Shown here one piece after another: positions 42,001 through 54,400 of a stretch of 64,000 nucleotides of DNA. A model generated the notes under the pieces. The model worked only from the letters and a program-made list of their open reading frames with translations. It had not been told where the DNA came from and ran no database searches. Numbering within the stretch: the first letter of the stretch is position 1; each line of letters begins with the position of its first letter. This stretch comes from Hawksworthiomyces lignivorus (Eukaryota > Ascomycota > Sordariomycetes > Ophiostomatales > Ophiostomataceae): positions 323,890 to 387,889 of the forward strand of contig NTMA01000031.1 in the NCBI GenBank assembly GCA_002917075.1. Reading direction: 5' to 3'. The position numbers and the translations under genes are program-made.

Positions 42001-44992
42001 TGGTCGATGGGACAGCCCGCAGCACAGTCTAGTTGATGACAAGCCGACCGGGTTTGAGATGGACGAGGTGCCAAAGGATGCAGACCACTGCCAACTGTGG
42101 CCTGGAAAGGATTACTCAAACCCTCGCGTTCAAGACTTCTTCAGCTTGCGAGAGCCATATAAAGAGATGTACGACCGCACCAAGGTGCCTCGCATGCCTT
42201 GGCACGACATAGGCATGCAGATCGTCGGCCAGCCGGCGCGCGATCTCACGCGTCACTTTGTCCAGCGCTGGAACTATGTGCGGCGGGGCCGCAAACCCAC
42301 GCGGCCAACCCCCTTCTTACTTCCTCCTCCCGACTACCGAAAGGAAGACCTTGAAAGCCTTGGTCTTACCGGCACCTGTGAAGTGCAGATCCTGCGCTCG
42401 GCATCAGCCTGGTCTCTCGGTATTACCGATGTGGAATGCAGCATCCAAACAGCCTACATTAGCATGATCGAAGAGTCCGAACATTTTGTCTACATTGAAA
42501 ATCAATTTTTCATCACGAGCACGGAAACCTTGAATGTCAAGATTGTCAACCGGATCGGCGATGCACTTGTGGAGCGCATTATCCGTGCCCATGAAAACGA
42601 CGAAGATTGGCGCTGCGTCATCATAATCCCTCTTATGCCCGGTTTCCAGAACTCAGTCGCAGACCAGGAAGGCACCAGCGTTCGCCTTATCCTCCAATGC
42701 CAGTACCGGAGCATCTGTCGTGGCGAAAACTCCATCTTTGGTCGCTTGCGTGCTGCCGGCATTGAGCCAGAGGAGTACATTCAATTCTTCAGTCTACGGC
42801 AGTGGGGCAAGATCAACAACAAAACAGTACTCACTACGGAGCAGCTTTATATCCACGCCAAAGCTATCGTTGTGGATGATCGTGTTGCTTTGATTGGCTC
42901 GGCCAACATCAATGAGCGATCCATGGTGGGCGATCGAGACTCCGAGGTGGCCGCTATCGTCCGCGATAGGGATATGATTTCATCCAGCATGGCTGGAAAA
43001 CCATACCGCGTTGGGAGGTTTGCGCATACTCTGCGCCTGCGTCTCATGCAAGAGCATCTCGGCTTAGACACTGACGAAATTATGGAAGACGCACGGCGAG
43101 AGGCGGAGTTCCAAGCCGAAATGGACAAGGTATATGGCGAGGACAATGGCGACGGACAACTTGATGACGATACCGCATCAGTCCTATCCGACGTGTCCTT
43201 AAATGGACCGAGTTCATCCAAGGCTCAGCATGAAAAGCCCGGAACCTCAGCAAATGACGTCGGCGATGCTACGGCGGCAGAGGGCAGTAATCTTCCACCT
43301 TATAGACTTCAGCGAGTAAACAGCTTTAACCATAATGTGGATCTTGATAACTATGACTCGGATGGGCATTCTTCTCTCAGTTCAAAAGGGCCGCCAGTTT
43401 CGCCCAAGGAAGAGGACGGAGAACAAACGATCAGCAAGCTACAGTCCCAAGATGTGGAAGGCTATGGCGAAGATCATTGGACAGCAGCAAAAAAGAAAGG
43501 TATAGATCGGCTCAGAGATTCTACGGTTGTCAACGGCCGCGAGGTCTTGGTCAATGGTTCGTTTGGTGAGAGTAGCCGAGGTAGCGAGACGAAGTCCTCA
43601 CCGGCCAAGCAAGGCTCGCTCCGCCATGCCGCTAAGAGTGCCAATAGTGAAGCAGCAGCACCGGTGGCAACAGATGCTCTTCCGCCTGTGCCAGATCACG
43701 AAGCGATTGTTAAGGGGCAGACCAACTTCCCGCTCAGCAACGTGTTACCTCCGCTGCCCACTACAGATGACACTGACATCGGAGGTCCGCCGCAGCAAAG
43801 CGTCAACCCCCTCGCTGCCGACATCCGACTTGCCCAGATCACGAAGGATTGCATGCGGGATCCACTAGATCCAACATTCTATGACGAGATCTGGAATCGC
43901 GTGGCAGAAAACAATACCAAGATATACCGGCGCGTTTTCCGCTGTCTCCCAGATTCGGAGGTAACAAATTGGCATGAGTTCCAGGAATTTATTGCGTATG
44001 GAGCCCGGTTCCAGGAGAGCATGGAATCCCGCAAACGTGGCGACGATTCAGAGGCCGTAAACCGCAACGGTAGCCGGGGAAGCCACTTTGTACGGCATAT
44101 GGCCGGCGGCGGCGGCGCGGGCATCAGTGTCCCAGCAGCCAGCGCAATTGAAGTCGCAGCCGCTGCGGGCGAAAAAGTTGTCAGTGCAGTAATTCACCCT
44201 CAGCAAATTCACCAGCATGGAGAGAAGAGCGCTAGCGGCGGCACCGGCGGCGGCCAAGATGCTAGTAGCCCTCCGACAACCGGAGACAGCGGACATTCAA
44301 TAAACGAAAAGGGGGTGCCAGGTAGTTCTTCGTCCAAGGCGGAGATGGAGAAAGCAGCGGCTGCCGAAAATGCATTCAAGCATCGGCCTTCGTCGATCTC
44401 TGGCTCTGTCACCGCATTTCCAGCCTTGCCGTATCCCGTAGACAACGCTAAGGATGTAGCCACAGGCGAGACGCATCTGAAGCCTTCTGAAGAGAACGAG
44501 CAAGCCAACGAGAAAGGGAAGAATAGGCGGGCGACATTTTCGACCCAGGAGAAGCCTACGCAGCTACGACCGAAGGAAAATGTGAAGTCTGCGGAAGGAA
44601 ACGCTGGCAGCAATGGGGCCGGAGGCCTAACAACCACGACCACCGCCACAACAGTCGCTACGGGAGGTACAACAAACGCTGGCTCAGTCAAGAGACGCAA
44701 ACGCGCCACTACCCGAGGTAGCCGCCGCGGATTTCAAGGCAACACAGACGAGTTGCTCTCGAAGGTGGATGCAGAAGAGCTGCTGAAGATGCTGCAGGGC
44801 CAACTGGTGCAGTTCCCCTATGACTGGCTGCTAGTGGAAGAAGGAAATGGCAACTGGCTGTATCAGGTTGACCAAGTCGCGCCGTTGCAAATTTAGTAAG
44901 TGTCTTTTTGTTTTTTTTGTGTGCAGGCCAGATTGCGCTAGAAGAGAGGGCTTTTTCTTTTGCTAACATGTCATTTTCTTTCTAGCAACTAA
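39041..44992 (+). CDS. SPO14: Phospholipase D, Spo14/PLD1 type
   Basis: Exons 39041-44895 and 44986-44992, giving 1953 residues. It hydrolyses phosphatidylcholine to phosphatidic acid and choline at membranes. Both catalytic HKD motifs are present: HHEKICVVDHD near residue 967 and IHAKAIVVDDR near 1271, each followed by the usual GG/GS and N/E context (FVGGIDLCFGRWD; LIGSANINERSM). A PX-like segment lies near 480-540 and a PH-like segment near 700-830. The N-terminal 430 and the 1370-1880 regions are low complexity. The start is ATG 39041, because an in-frame TAA at 39002 rules out earlier starts in this exon. The last 7 coding bases come from a small exon behind a strong intron (gtaagt, gctaac, tttctag), giving the ending QIYN. 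Reading straight through ends two residues earlier at TAG 44894. Confidence 0.95.
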
Positions 44993-47900
44993 TGTGGCTC
45001 CTCTATTGCATGGTGGACGACTGACTCCAATCATGTTATGTGTGTCTCTACATCCGACAAATGAAAGACAGAGACTAAATTACATACCTTTCCTTTGAAA
45101 GACGAAAGGTTTACAATGCTTTAGAGGGGGATCCTGCTATGGATTGATCCAAGCAAGCACTTTACGACTTTTTTTTTCTGGCTCAGAAGAGCAGTCTATA
45201 TTGTACATGATACTATCTCTTTATTCTTTTTACTTCACATAACTAAACTGTTGATAATATAACTTTATCTCTTTCTTGTTCTTATAAATCCTTTTCAAGC
45301 ATTTCCGATTGTGCATTGTTCGAGGAATGGTGTCAAAACAGCAGCAAATTATCCGACTGCGGGTCGGAACCTATGGCTCTATTCATACGCCTGTAAATAC
45401 CTCTCAAACCCCCTTTCAAAGCTAAGAGAAACTGTGTAACATTCGCTCCGTAGTACAGGCCTATGAAAACAAGCCAGCTTTACTCTGCTTGTCCCCTCAC
45501 TTCTCTCGTCTCTTTCACCGTTTTATTCTTTTTTTTTTTTTTTTTGCTGTTGTGGAGCCTTCGGCGAAGACGCAAAATCTAAGAGGTCTTCGCATTGCTC
45601 TGAGCGCGTGAAGCGGGGAGAGAAAAAAGCAAAAAGGAAAGAGAAAAGAGGAAAAAGAAAAGAAAAAAGACCGGGTTTTTTAAGAGTAATAGCGGACCAA
45701 GTAGCCACCCTTCTGTCAACGAGACGAGCTCAGTCCTCGAATTTCTTTTTCCGAGTTCTACGCCCACTGTACAAGCCTTTGGCAAAGCCCGCCAGGAAGC
45801 TGCCGAAGCCGCACGGGCTATTTCATTTCGTAAGCTTTACATAAATCACTGTAGTGCGCTAGCAGCAAAAGCCTTGAAAGGAAGACATGCAAATCGCGAA
45901 GCTGAAGAGAGAGTTGAGATGAAAGAGCTCTCAGAAATCCAGCAGGGGAGGGGGGGCATAATACTGGTGGGTCTCCGGGGCTCGCTGAAAGTTGCCGCGA
46001 GAAATGCAGAGGACAAAGCTTGGGTCAAATTCGATTTAGAACGTACCATCAGAATAAGATTAAAAAAAAAAAAAAAGAAGAGCGTTACGAGTTTCCCTTT
46101 TTGTTCAGGTCTTTTTTGTTTTCTCTACTTTTCTATTAAACACCCTTTTTTCGCCTATAGAGTCGAGGGCGTCGAGCAACTATGGCTTCCTCATCCAAGA
46201 CATGAATGATATCGAGAAGATGGACGCGGATGGAGTATTTGTGTTTCCCTGCTGTGTATTGGAGTAAATCCGTACGGTGGACGTAGGCCGGAAAGGCTCC
46301 GCATTCCGGTTAGTCTAAAAATAACCTAGTTAAGCGCCCGCGCTTTGCCAAAAGCCTCTAGCTGACAAGTGGAGTTCAGGACCCCTATTGGTGACTACGT
46401 ACAAGAGGGAGGAAAAAAACGGCGATCAACAAACAGCCATGCCCATCTTAAGCCTTCTGGGGAGGATTTGTATGTCCGTGAGATCATCGCTAGGCGAGTG
46501 CAATTTCGCGATAAACTTCCTGTCCAAGGCGGAATACGAAACGCTCAGCTCCTGTTAAAAATAAAGGACAGCATCTGTCGAGAAGGCATCGCAGACTGCA
46601 AAATCCCAAAGGCCCGAACGGCCTTCTTGACGTCTAACAATCCTTCGCAAGAGCTGGCTAGTTTATTTTTATCTTGTGTCTCTTTGTTAGACTAGAGAAT
46701 CATAGCTTCCTGTTCTATTCCTCTTTCTCGTTTCCTCTCTTCGCGTGTGTTGGGGGAGATGGCTGACCCTCCGCATGTTATGGGTTGGGAAGACATCTCC
46801 ATCAGACAGGCCAACCGCGACCTTTCAGCAATGAATGGGTCGAAGCTTCCCCGTGTCATTAATTTGTATTTTTGCGCATTGATCGCGTGTTAGACTACAT
46901 CACTTGTTTTAATCTTAAGAATGCGACCAGAGAACGAACCCATATGAGCAGAAAAAAGAGTTAGCGTACTATTTTGGCCTCGTTTCGCTTTCTGCTTTTC
47001 TCTGGGGCTTTTCCTTTTGGTTTCTTTAGGTGATCGATCTAAAATGCACTATTACGACGGTCACAAATCAGGAGCACTGCTACACGAGGTGCGCGCAATC
47101 CGATCTACATTTGTTCGCAGGTTGTGCCGTGTGCTTTTCTGGCCGGTGCTGTTCCTATTTGGCCCCCTCTCTGCTTGTCAATCCTCCCTCTTCCCCCCCG
47201 CCTTGTCTGTGCTTCGATTTTCTATCGCACCACGTTTGGCTCTTTGCCTGTCCCAACTGCCCTTGCATGAAATACCCGCCGACAAGTTAGGCTGTGCAGC
47301 TGCAGGACAGAATGGAGCACAAGGCAAATGGAACACACCCACCAACGAACAACGCGAGAGAAGCTGCAACAGCCAAACGCAACGTGGTTGATTGTGCGGC
47401 GAAGTCGGTTTTTCTCGGCCTGTTTAGTAGACAGACAAACTAGGGGCTATGCAAAAAGAGATACGGCCCGAAAGAAGACAACAGGAATAAATGGGAGAGA
47501 CCAAAAAAGGAGCGGAGGTTCATAGTAGGAGGGTAGAGATGCATTACGGCCAAAAAAAAAAAAAAAAAATCCATATTTGCCGTAGAATAACGTTGGTTTC
47601 TGGCCGCCATGTTGGACAGGTTCTCAGACCTCAAGAGGACGCAGAGTGAGCGGCGCAAGACGAGTCCAAATGTGGAATGCAAGTGGCGCAGAATGATCCT
47701 ACTTTCTATCCAACAGTCAACACCATGCTAAAAGCCGCAAAACCAGACCCAATCCAAGTTTTTTTGTCCATGCGACGTACCTTGCAAAGAAGGACGGGTC
47801 CGGGCAATCTTTGCCCCATGATCTCAACCACCCTCGTCTTGTCATGGGTTCTGGAGTCTGTCACCTCGAAATGCCGGCCAGATACCAAATCCGGACGTCG

Positions 47901-50900
47901 TCCTACGCGATTGGTACTGTCGGCTCCTACGGTATTCGTCTCCCTGTCCCATCTTTTGCTTCTTTGGTTTCCTCCTTCATTTCTCGTGTTTTGCATGTGC
48001 ATGCAAACAGTAGCCACTTACACGACAACGAAAATAATGTCTATTTACAGAAAACAACATGATACCCCGAAAAGAAAGAAAAAAAAAAATTTTTTTAAGA
48101 AGAAAGGTTAATAAAAGAGCTCGCTCTGCAGCTTCGACGCCGCAGCTGAACGTACAACAGAGGATGTGTGGACGAGATGGGAAAGGCTCGGGTCAATTTT
48201 GACACATCGTGCTTGAAATAGCCGCGCAGGTGGGACCCATGCAGGTCGACCAACAGCCACAGTATATGTGAAGTAAAACGGTGTGGTTGTCTCTGCTCTC
48301 TTCTACCGTCGAGGATTTTGCTTTCTGCGAGTAACGCGCACACAAACATGCTGCGAAAGTATCTTATCTTACCGTCGGAGCTTACTGTGGGGGCAAGGAG
48401 CAAAACCGCAACCCTGCAGTGTGACGAGCGTTTCCTTAATTTAGCGCGCTGAACACAGCATAATGTCCCTCTGTCTTTCTCACTGTATTTCTTCCAACGG
48501 TGTTGGGCTGGCATGTCAGATGCATGCACACATTCATACTCGGTCATATATACGTAATTTCTTGTAATTTCATAGCCCTGTTTGCTGCAAAAGGGCCAAA
48601 GAAGCCAAAGAACCGGCCATCTTTCTTTGTGAGGTGTCCTTTTGTGTTCTTTTTTGCCTTTTTTGGACCTGATTTACCGAACTTGGAATGAGTGCCACAT
48701 GCATGCAGGTGCGGCTAAGGCAGGACGAGACAGCAGCAGCAAGACCAAAATGACAAATATGACGAGAGCCGGTACAAGGTACTGCGCCTCACGAGGAGAG
48801 AGAGGAGAGAAGCAGTTTAGTGAACGGAGGCCAAATTGGCATCTGCCCTTCCTCTGTTTGTTCACAGAAGATAGGGGGTAGATACCACGCTGTGTGAGCA
48901 AAAGAGATGGGCAAGACCCCTAGCAGATCTTGCAGCCACTATTCAAAATTCCTCAAAACGCTCTAGTAGATAGTCTTCAATAGTCACTATCAGCCTGGCA
49001 TCCTGTATCTCCTTGTGGCATCCCCCCTTTTCATTTCTCGGCCCCTTGTTTTTTTTTTTTTTTTTTTTGTTGCCCCATTGCTTCCAACAACGATATTGTT
49101 CTGCTTCCCGAATAATACGGAAACTCACTAGGCTTCTTTTTTGGGCCTCTTTCTGTTTTAGTCCTCCCCTCACAGGCACCAAATACAACGTTTGGTCGGT
49201 GTGAAGGAAAAGAAATTGAAAAAAAAAAAAAAAGAGAGAGAGAAAGGAGCCGAAGCCACCAACACCGAGGTGTCGTAACAATGGCCGGTATCACACGGAA
49301 ACTTCAAGGGGGAGAGGGTGAGAGAGGCAGAAATGTTGGACTATGCGGCCAAATCGGAGCACACCGGCCAGGCTCTCGAAATCATAACGCCGTATGTTTG
49401 GCTCTCGTTTATTTGAGCTTTTCTTGAATGTATACGTGTGCCACATCTTGCTCTGCAGTCGGTAGAAACATGCCCCGATTGATGCGCGTCTATGTCTAAC
49501 AAGAAGCAATTCGCAACTAGATTAGACGCAGAGCAAATTTATTTGAAAAAACCCCAGGCTGGCCCGCACAACGCCGGCAAGGCTTAGTACGTAGCTGCTG
49601 CTCGTCCCTGCGATAATGCCACAGCGGGTGTGCGTACCCTCCGAAGCATTCAACTGGGTGTGGGTGGTAAAGCAGTGCGGTCCTCGACATCGTCCCATCT
49701 TGTTTCTCTCTTTCCACCCCTGGCCACACACACACACCCCTCTGCTCCATCTTTGTGCACAAGATTCTCGTTCTCGGGCAACATCTTGGTGGTCACAATG
49801 TATGGACACGCGTTCCTTTGCGTGCTCTCGAGATTTCCATGAGCTATACTTGCCGTCTTCCTGCTATGCTATAGCTCTCCAATCTTTCGCTTTGTCCTCT
49901 CGTCGACCCGCACGCCGCATTCTTACAGCATCTGGTGTTGGTTGCGTGCATGGCAGCAAGCTTCCAGGAATCCTTCGACCGGTTCACGTTCCTCTGGGGG
50001 CCGAGGAGGGGAAAGCAATGAAGAACGGCCGGGGAGAAACCAGAATTGGCCCATTGCACAAGGATAAGAGACATGACACACTAGAGCAACAATGAAAGAC
50101 AGCACGAGGCTGTTTATTGTTCTCGGTGTCCTTTACCATTGTCTTTTTTTTTTCCACTAACATGAGCTGCATCGCCCTTGTGAGGACCCCCTGTCCCCGT
50201 TTTGTCCCCACCACCCAACCCCAAATCTGCGCCGTGCGAAAGAGGTTCGGCTCCGGCGTTTATCAATGTAACAAAGAAGCACCAAAGGCCCATGCGTGAG
50301 AGACAACGGCCCTGGCTTGCCTGGGCTGGCAAGGCGTGCATGGACAGAGGTGGTACACATGCATTCGCGCATTACACAAACACTGGTGCGAACAGAGACG
50401 CTCGCGTGTGGGCTCCATAGGCAAAGCTGTACAGAACAAAAGAAAAAGAAAAGAAAAGCAAAGCAGATAAATTAACAAGAGGCAAGAAAAGCAGAAAATT
50501 AAAGATTAACAAGCCAAAATTCGTTGTGCTGCAGTTCTTAGACTGTATAGCGTTCTCCGAGGTGGTCTTCGAATCCCCTCCACCCCCAATCTCCCCCCTT
50601 CTTTCCTCCGACCTCTGCCCTCCGGCCTCCTTTCCTTTTTCTCCTATTTTTTTCTTGTCTCTTCTTTTTTTTCCTATACGTGCTATTGCATTTCTTGCAG
50701 CCTCTTCTTCTCTCCTCTTTCTTTCACCTCACCACGCACACCCCCCCGCGGCTCACCCACAGGCATGAACACAACCTTCATCTCAGAACCCACCTTACAG
50801 ACTTGTACACTCTCACACCCTCGCTCTCTTCATCCAACGTCCATGACGGTTGTTCCAACTCATCCTCTAACAATCATCTTCCATCGGCAGGTTCCACAGG

Positions 50901-51584
50901 GTTCCGTCTGATCCCTTATTCGTTATTGTACTTTTTTTTTTTGCCTCCTTTTTGTTGTAGTGTGATAGATTTCATTCCACATAGATGTCTTTCCTAGAAT
51001 GCCTATTTATTCCACGACTGTCTAGCCTTTTTTTTTTTTCCACGTTGAGGCCAACTTGTTTGCGTTGCATATCAGACTTCTATTCTATGCTGTCTGCTCT
51101 TTACTCTTGCAACTACCTTCTTGAGCTTCGCAGCAATTCTGCTTTTTTTAGTTCTGGGTTACCTTATCCAGAAGCAGTTCTATTGCCCCTTGCATGCAAC
51201 TTTTTTTTTATCATATTTTTAATCTGCTTCTATTTTTTAAACTTCAGGTTGTGCTTCGTGTCATTAAGTTTTGCTGTGTCGTCTATTTTCTGTTGCAACG
51301 TCTATTTTTTGCTTGCCCCAGCCTCACTTCTTACTTGCATTTTTCCAGCTTCTCGGTTCTTTTTGCATTCTTTTTTTTTTTTACTGCCGGTCCGGCATTA
51401 CTCTTGTCATCCCACCCCTTTTTCCGTATTTTCTCACCCCTGACTTTATTTTTATACACAGCTTGCTTTTTTTAATTCTATTCTGTTTCTCTCTGCCAAT
51501 CTTCACATCGTCTTGCAGCAAACGACCAAGCTTCTCTCTATCAGAATTGTCATCAGCTTTTCTTTAAAAGTTGCCCTCCTCATC
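44993..51584. other. 6.6-kb gene-free region upstream of a C2H2 factor
   Basis: No gene is supported. The stretch holds: an open frame without early ATG at 45603-46209 and exon-like frames at 46160-46260 and 46369-46695 (see findings); homopolymer runs such as 17 T near 45531, 20 T at 49049-49068 and 15 A at 49219-49233; and, from about 50550 to 51580, strongly CT-rich sequence typical of a long 5' leader for the gene at 51585. Confidence 0.5.
49049..49233. repeat. T20 and A15 runs in inverted orientation
   Basis: A 20-T run (49049-49068) and a 15-A run (49219-49233) face each other across 150 bp and could pair in RNA. No terminal repeats or coding content mark it as a mobile element. Confidence 0.5.
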
Positions 51585-54400
51585 ATGGCGAGCCTCAAAC
51601 TTATCCTAGATGATCCAGATGATGATTATCAACATCAAGCCCTATGTCCGTCTTCTTTTTCTTCTCTACCTTCTTTTATTTTATTTTTAACCAATTGCAT
51701 TTTACAGCCGCAGTCTTTGTTTTTTTCCATTTCATCTCCTTGTCTTGAAAACAGACAGCTAATATAAAGGGCCTCTGATTGCCTCTTGGGCTTTCTTCAG
51801 ATACGCAAGAACCAGAGTCATCATCGGCATCTCAGCAGCAAACGCACCGTCATAGCTCACAGCTCGTTTACCGGGGAGGTAACCACGACAGTGGTAGTGG
51901 CGGAAATTCAAAATCAACAGCTTCTGACCCGAAAACTCATTCTGGCAGCCGCACCGGTCACTTCCACCCACCGCATCACTCGTCATCGTCTAAAGGGAAA
52001 GTAGGCAGCAAGAGCGGTAAAAGTAACCGTTCTTCATCCAAATCTGATCTGGCTGTCGGTGAAACCTACGGTAGTATTCCTGTTTCATCCGCGTCCTACG
52101 CCATGGATCCGGTTGGCGCATACGGGGTTGGCCAGGAATTTTATTCCTATGGGGCAGACTATTACAGTCGCGGAAGTGAGAAAGTTGGCAGTATCCACAA
52201 AGGTGGCGGTGACATTCCGTATCAATATGACATAGGATCCAATGTCCTTGGCGGGTATGGACACATACCGGGACCGGACGCCATCGCCGGCGCGGAAACT
52301 AACATTGGCGAAGAGTATGAGTCTGTAGCTGTTGATTACGGCACCATGGCTGGGGCTGATTCGGGTCACGGCGGAGGTTTATTGTCGTCCCAACCACATA
52401 TGAGCACTGCTTCATACAGGAGTGACGGTAGCAAACCTTTAGGCAAACATGACCATGAAGGACCAAAATCACGCAAATCTCAACGTCCCAGCAAGGCCAA
52501 GAAAGGTATGCCTGTTCATGTTTGCAATATCTGCTCAAAGGTCAGTCGCTCTCATCATTTCCTCTTTTTATGTGCATAGACTCTAATAAGAAGCAGACCT
52601 TTACAAGAGCGGAGCATTTACGGTAATAAATTAACCTCACAAACCATTATTGGGCAAAATAAAACGTCCGATAGAAGCATAGTCATCGCTAACTTTCTAT
52701 TGTGTTAGTCGCCACCAGCTCAGTCATGACAAGCCAAATTATCGATGCCCCTATCCAGGCTGCACTCGAGAATTTCACCGGCCTGATCTGTTCGCCCGTC
52801 ATCAGCAGAAACAGTGAGTTTGCTTCTAGTCCTGTATCAAAGCCCACAGAGAAAGAGGGGGGGGAGATAAGAGAACGAATCGACAAAACAAAATGCTGAC
52901 AACTGTAGTCGACATGGAGAGAACCAACTGCCACCGGGAGCAGACGATGGAGAGCCTGAATCATCGGGCCGCCGAGACTCAGTACAGTCAATAGACTCTA
53001 ATACAGAGTCTTGGGCAGCCACAGGAGCAGTAGGGAGCACTTCCTATCTTTCTTCGTCAGCCAGGTGCTCGAGCAATAATAGTAATAATTCTAATAGTAA
53101 TATAAATATCAACGGAGGCCGGGATCCCAAGGAGAAGCGCGGGCACAGTCGACAACTCAGCAGAGGAGGAAGCATCGTCAAAGATAGCGGTAACAGCGGC
53201 GGCAGCCGAAAGGATGGAAACCGAAAAAGGGGACAAGACCCTAAAAAGCAGCCATATAAACACCAGCACTCCTCGTCACTCGACTCTGGTCTTGTTCAAG
53301 CAAAAGGCACAGCCAGTAGAGGAGGCAGCAAAATCGCGAAAAACAACACAGAGAAGGAAGGATGCCGGACTAGCCACATTGGTGTTTCCGAAAAAACCAA
53401 CACCAGTTCTCAAGAACAGGGCACTCGTGTTGGTATTGCTCCAAGTCATATTATTCGCAGGCTACCCGCTAATGGCCATTCGCAAAATGGAGTTCCTATC
53501 GGAAACATCGCGTACCAGCCATTGCCGGCCACAGCGGCGGCAGCGAGCTACCTCGAGCCTCATAGAGGAGAAATCAATGCAGGAGTGACGGTTCAGACCG
53601 CTGTCGATGGCAGCAACGTTGTTAGTTACTGCGGCAGTCGGCAACATCCTGTTCCAACAGAAGTCGTGTCTCACTATCACGCTTTCCGCAATGATGTTAC
53701 CAACACCAGCCAGAGGTTTCGTGACTATTCGATGTTATCGTCAGTCCAAACGCCACCACGTTTCCACCATCAACATCATCACAGCGACCCTTCTCCAGGT
53801 ACAGGGTGGTTTCCACCCACTAGTGGTACAAGTGATTCCGTCATTCGTTATAGTTCTGTTGAGGGGGGTAATCTTGTCACAAGTGACATCGAACCCAGAA
53901 ATGGAGCAGCAGCGGTAGATTGTTCTTTATCCGCGGCCTTTGTGCCAGGTTCAGCTGGAACTCCTGTGTCGACTCTTCCTGTCGATACCTCACCCAGCAG
54001 CGTCATGAAACCAATGGAGGCGCCATACGTTTTTGATATGAGCCGACCGACAACATCTCCATATATCCCGATCAATTATGATGGATCTTTCCCATATCCC
54101 TTTCCTCCTGTCAGAGCAGGTCAATTGGCAGCAGCAACGGCAAAAGCGGTAACATCTCTTGAAGGTTCCTTGGACGTGGCTATCTTCAACAAAGCCGATA
54201 ATTTCCCCTGGCCTGCAGCCACTAGTGCTCGGAAAGTTGCCTCTTCCACTTATGGTGACGTCTACTTTCAACGAACAAAGAGGAATAACAGTCCAAGAAG
54301 CCAGACATCGCTGTCTTCGCCACCGTCCTCCGCGATCTCCGCGACCGATAACACACTCGTGTTCTCGACATCAATCGACCATGCAGCATTGACAAAGTAG
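51585..54400 (+). CDS. C2H2 zinc-finger transcription factor
   Basis: Five exons: 51585-51645, 51801-52540, 52597-52622, 52709-52813 and 52909-54400, giving 807 residues; all phases agree. Exon 3 is only 26 nt and lies inside the first finger. The first donor (gtccgt) is weak but is the only GT in that stretch with the right phase. The two fingers are CNICSKTFTRAEHLRRHQLSH (CX2CX12HX3H, 262-282) and CPYPGCTREFHRPDLFARHQQKH (CX4CX12HX3H, 289-311), split by three introns. The first finger resembles those of fungal Adr1/AmdX-type regulators, which bind GGGG-core DNA; the match is by eye. Flanks are Ser/Gly/His-rich and disordered, with a conserved-looking MASLKLILDD start. No second domain is seen. 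It is most likely a nuclear DNA-binding regulator of unknown target. The long CT-rich leader suggests complex control. Confidence 0.9.

Noticed and set aside
49049..49233. Possible SINE-like element between the T20 and A15 runs
   Set aside because: No internal A/B boxes, target-site duplications or second copy in the window.
50524..50590. Possible tRNA around ttcgaatccc
   Set aside because: The B-box resemblance is partial and no A box, acceptor stem or anticodon arm can be formed.
50985..51443. 152-codon Phe/Ser/Leu-rich frame looking like a membrane protein
   Set aside because: The hydrophobicity comes from translating a T/C-rich leader; all three forward frames look alike there.
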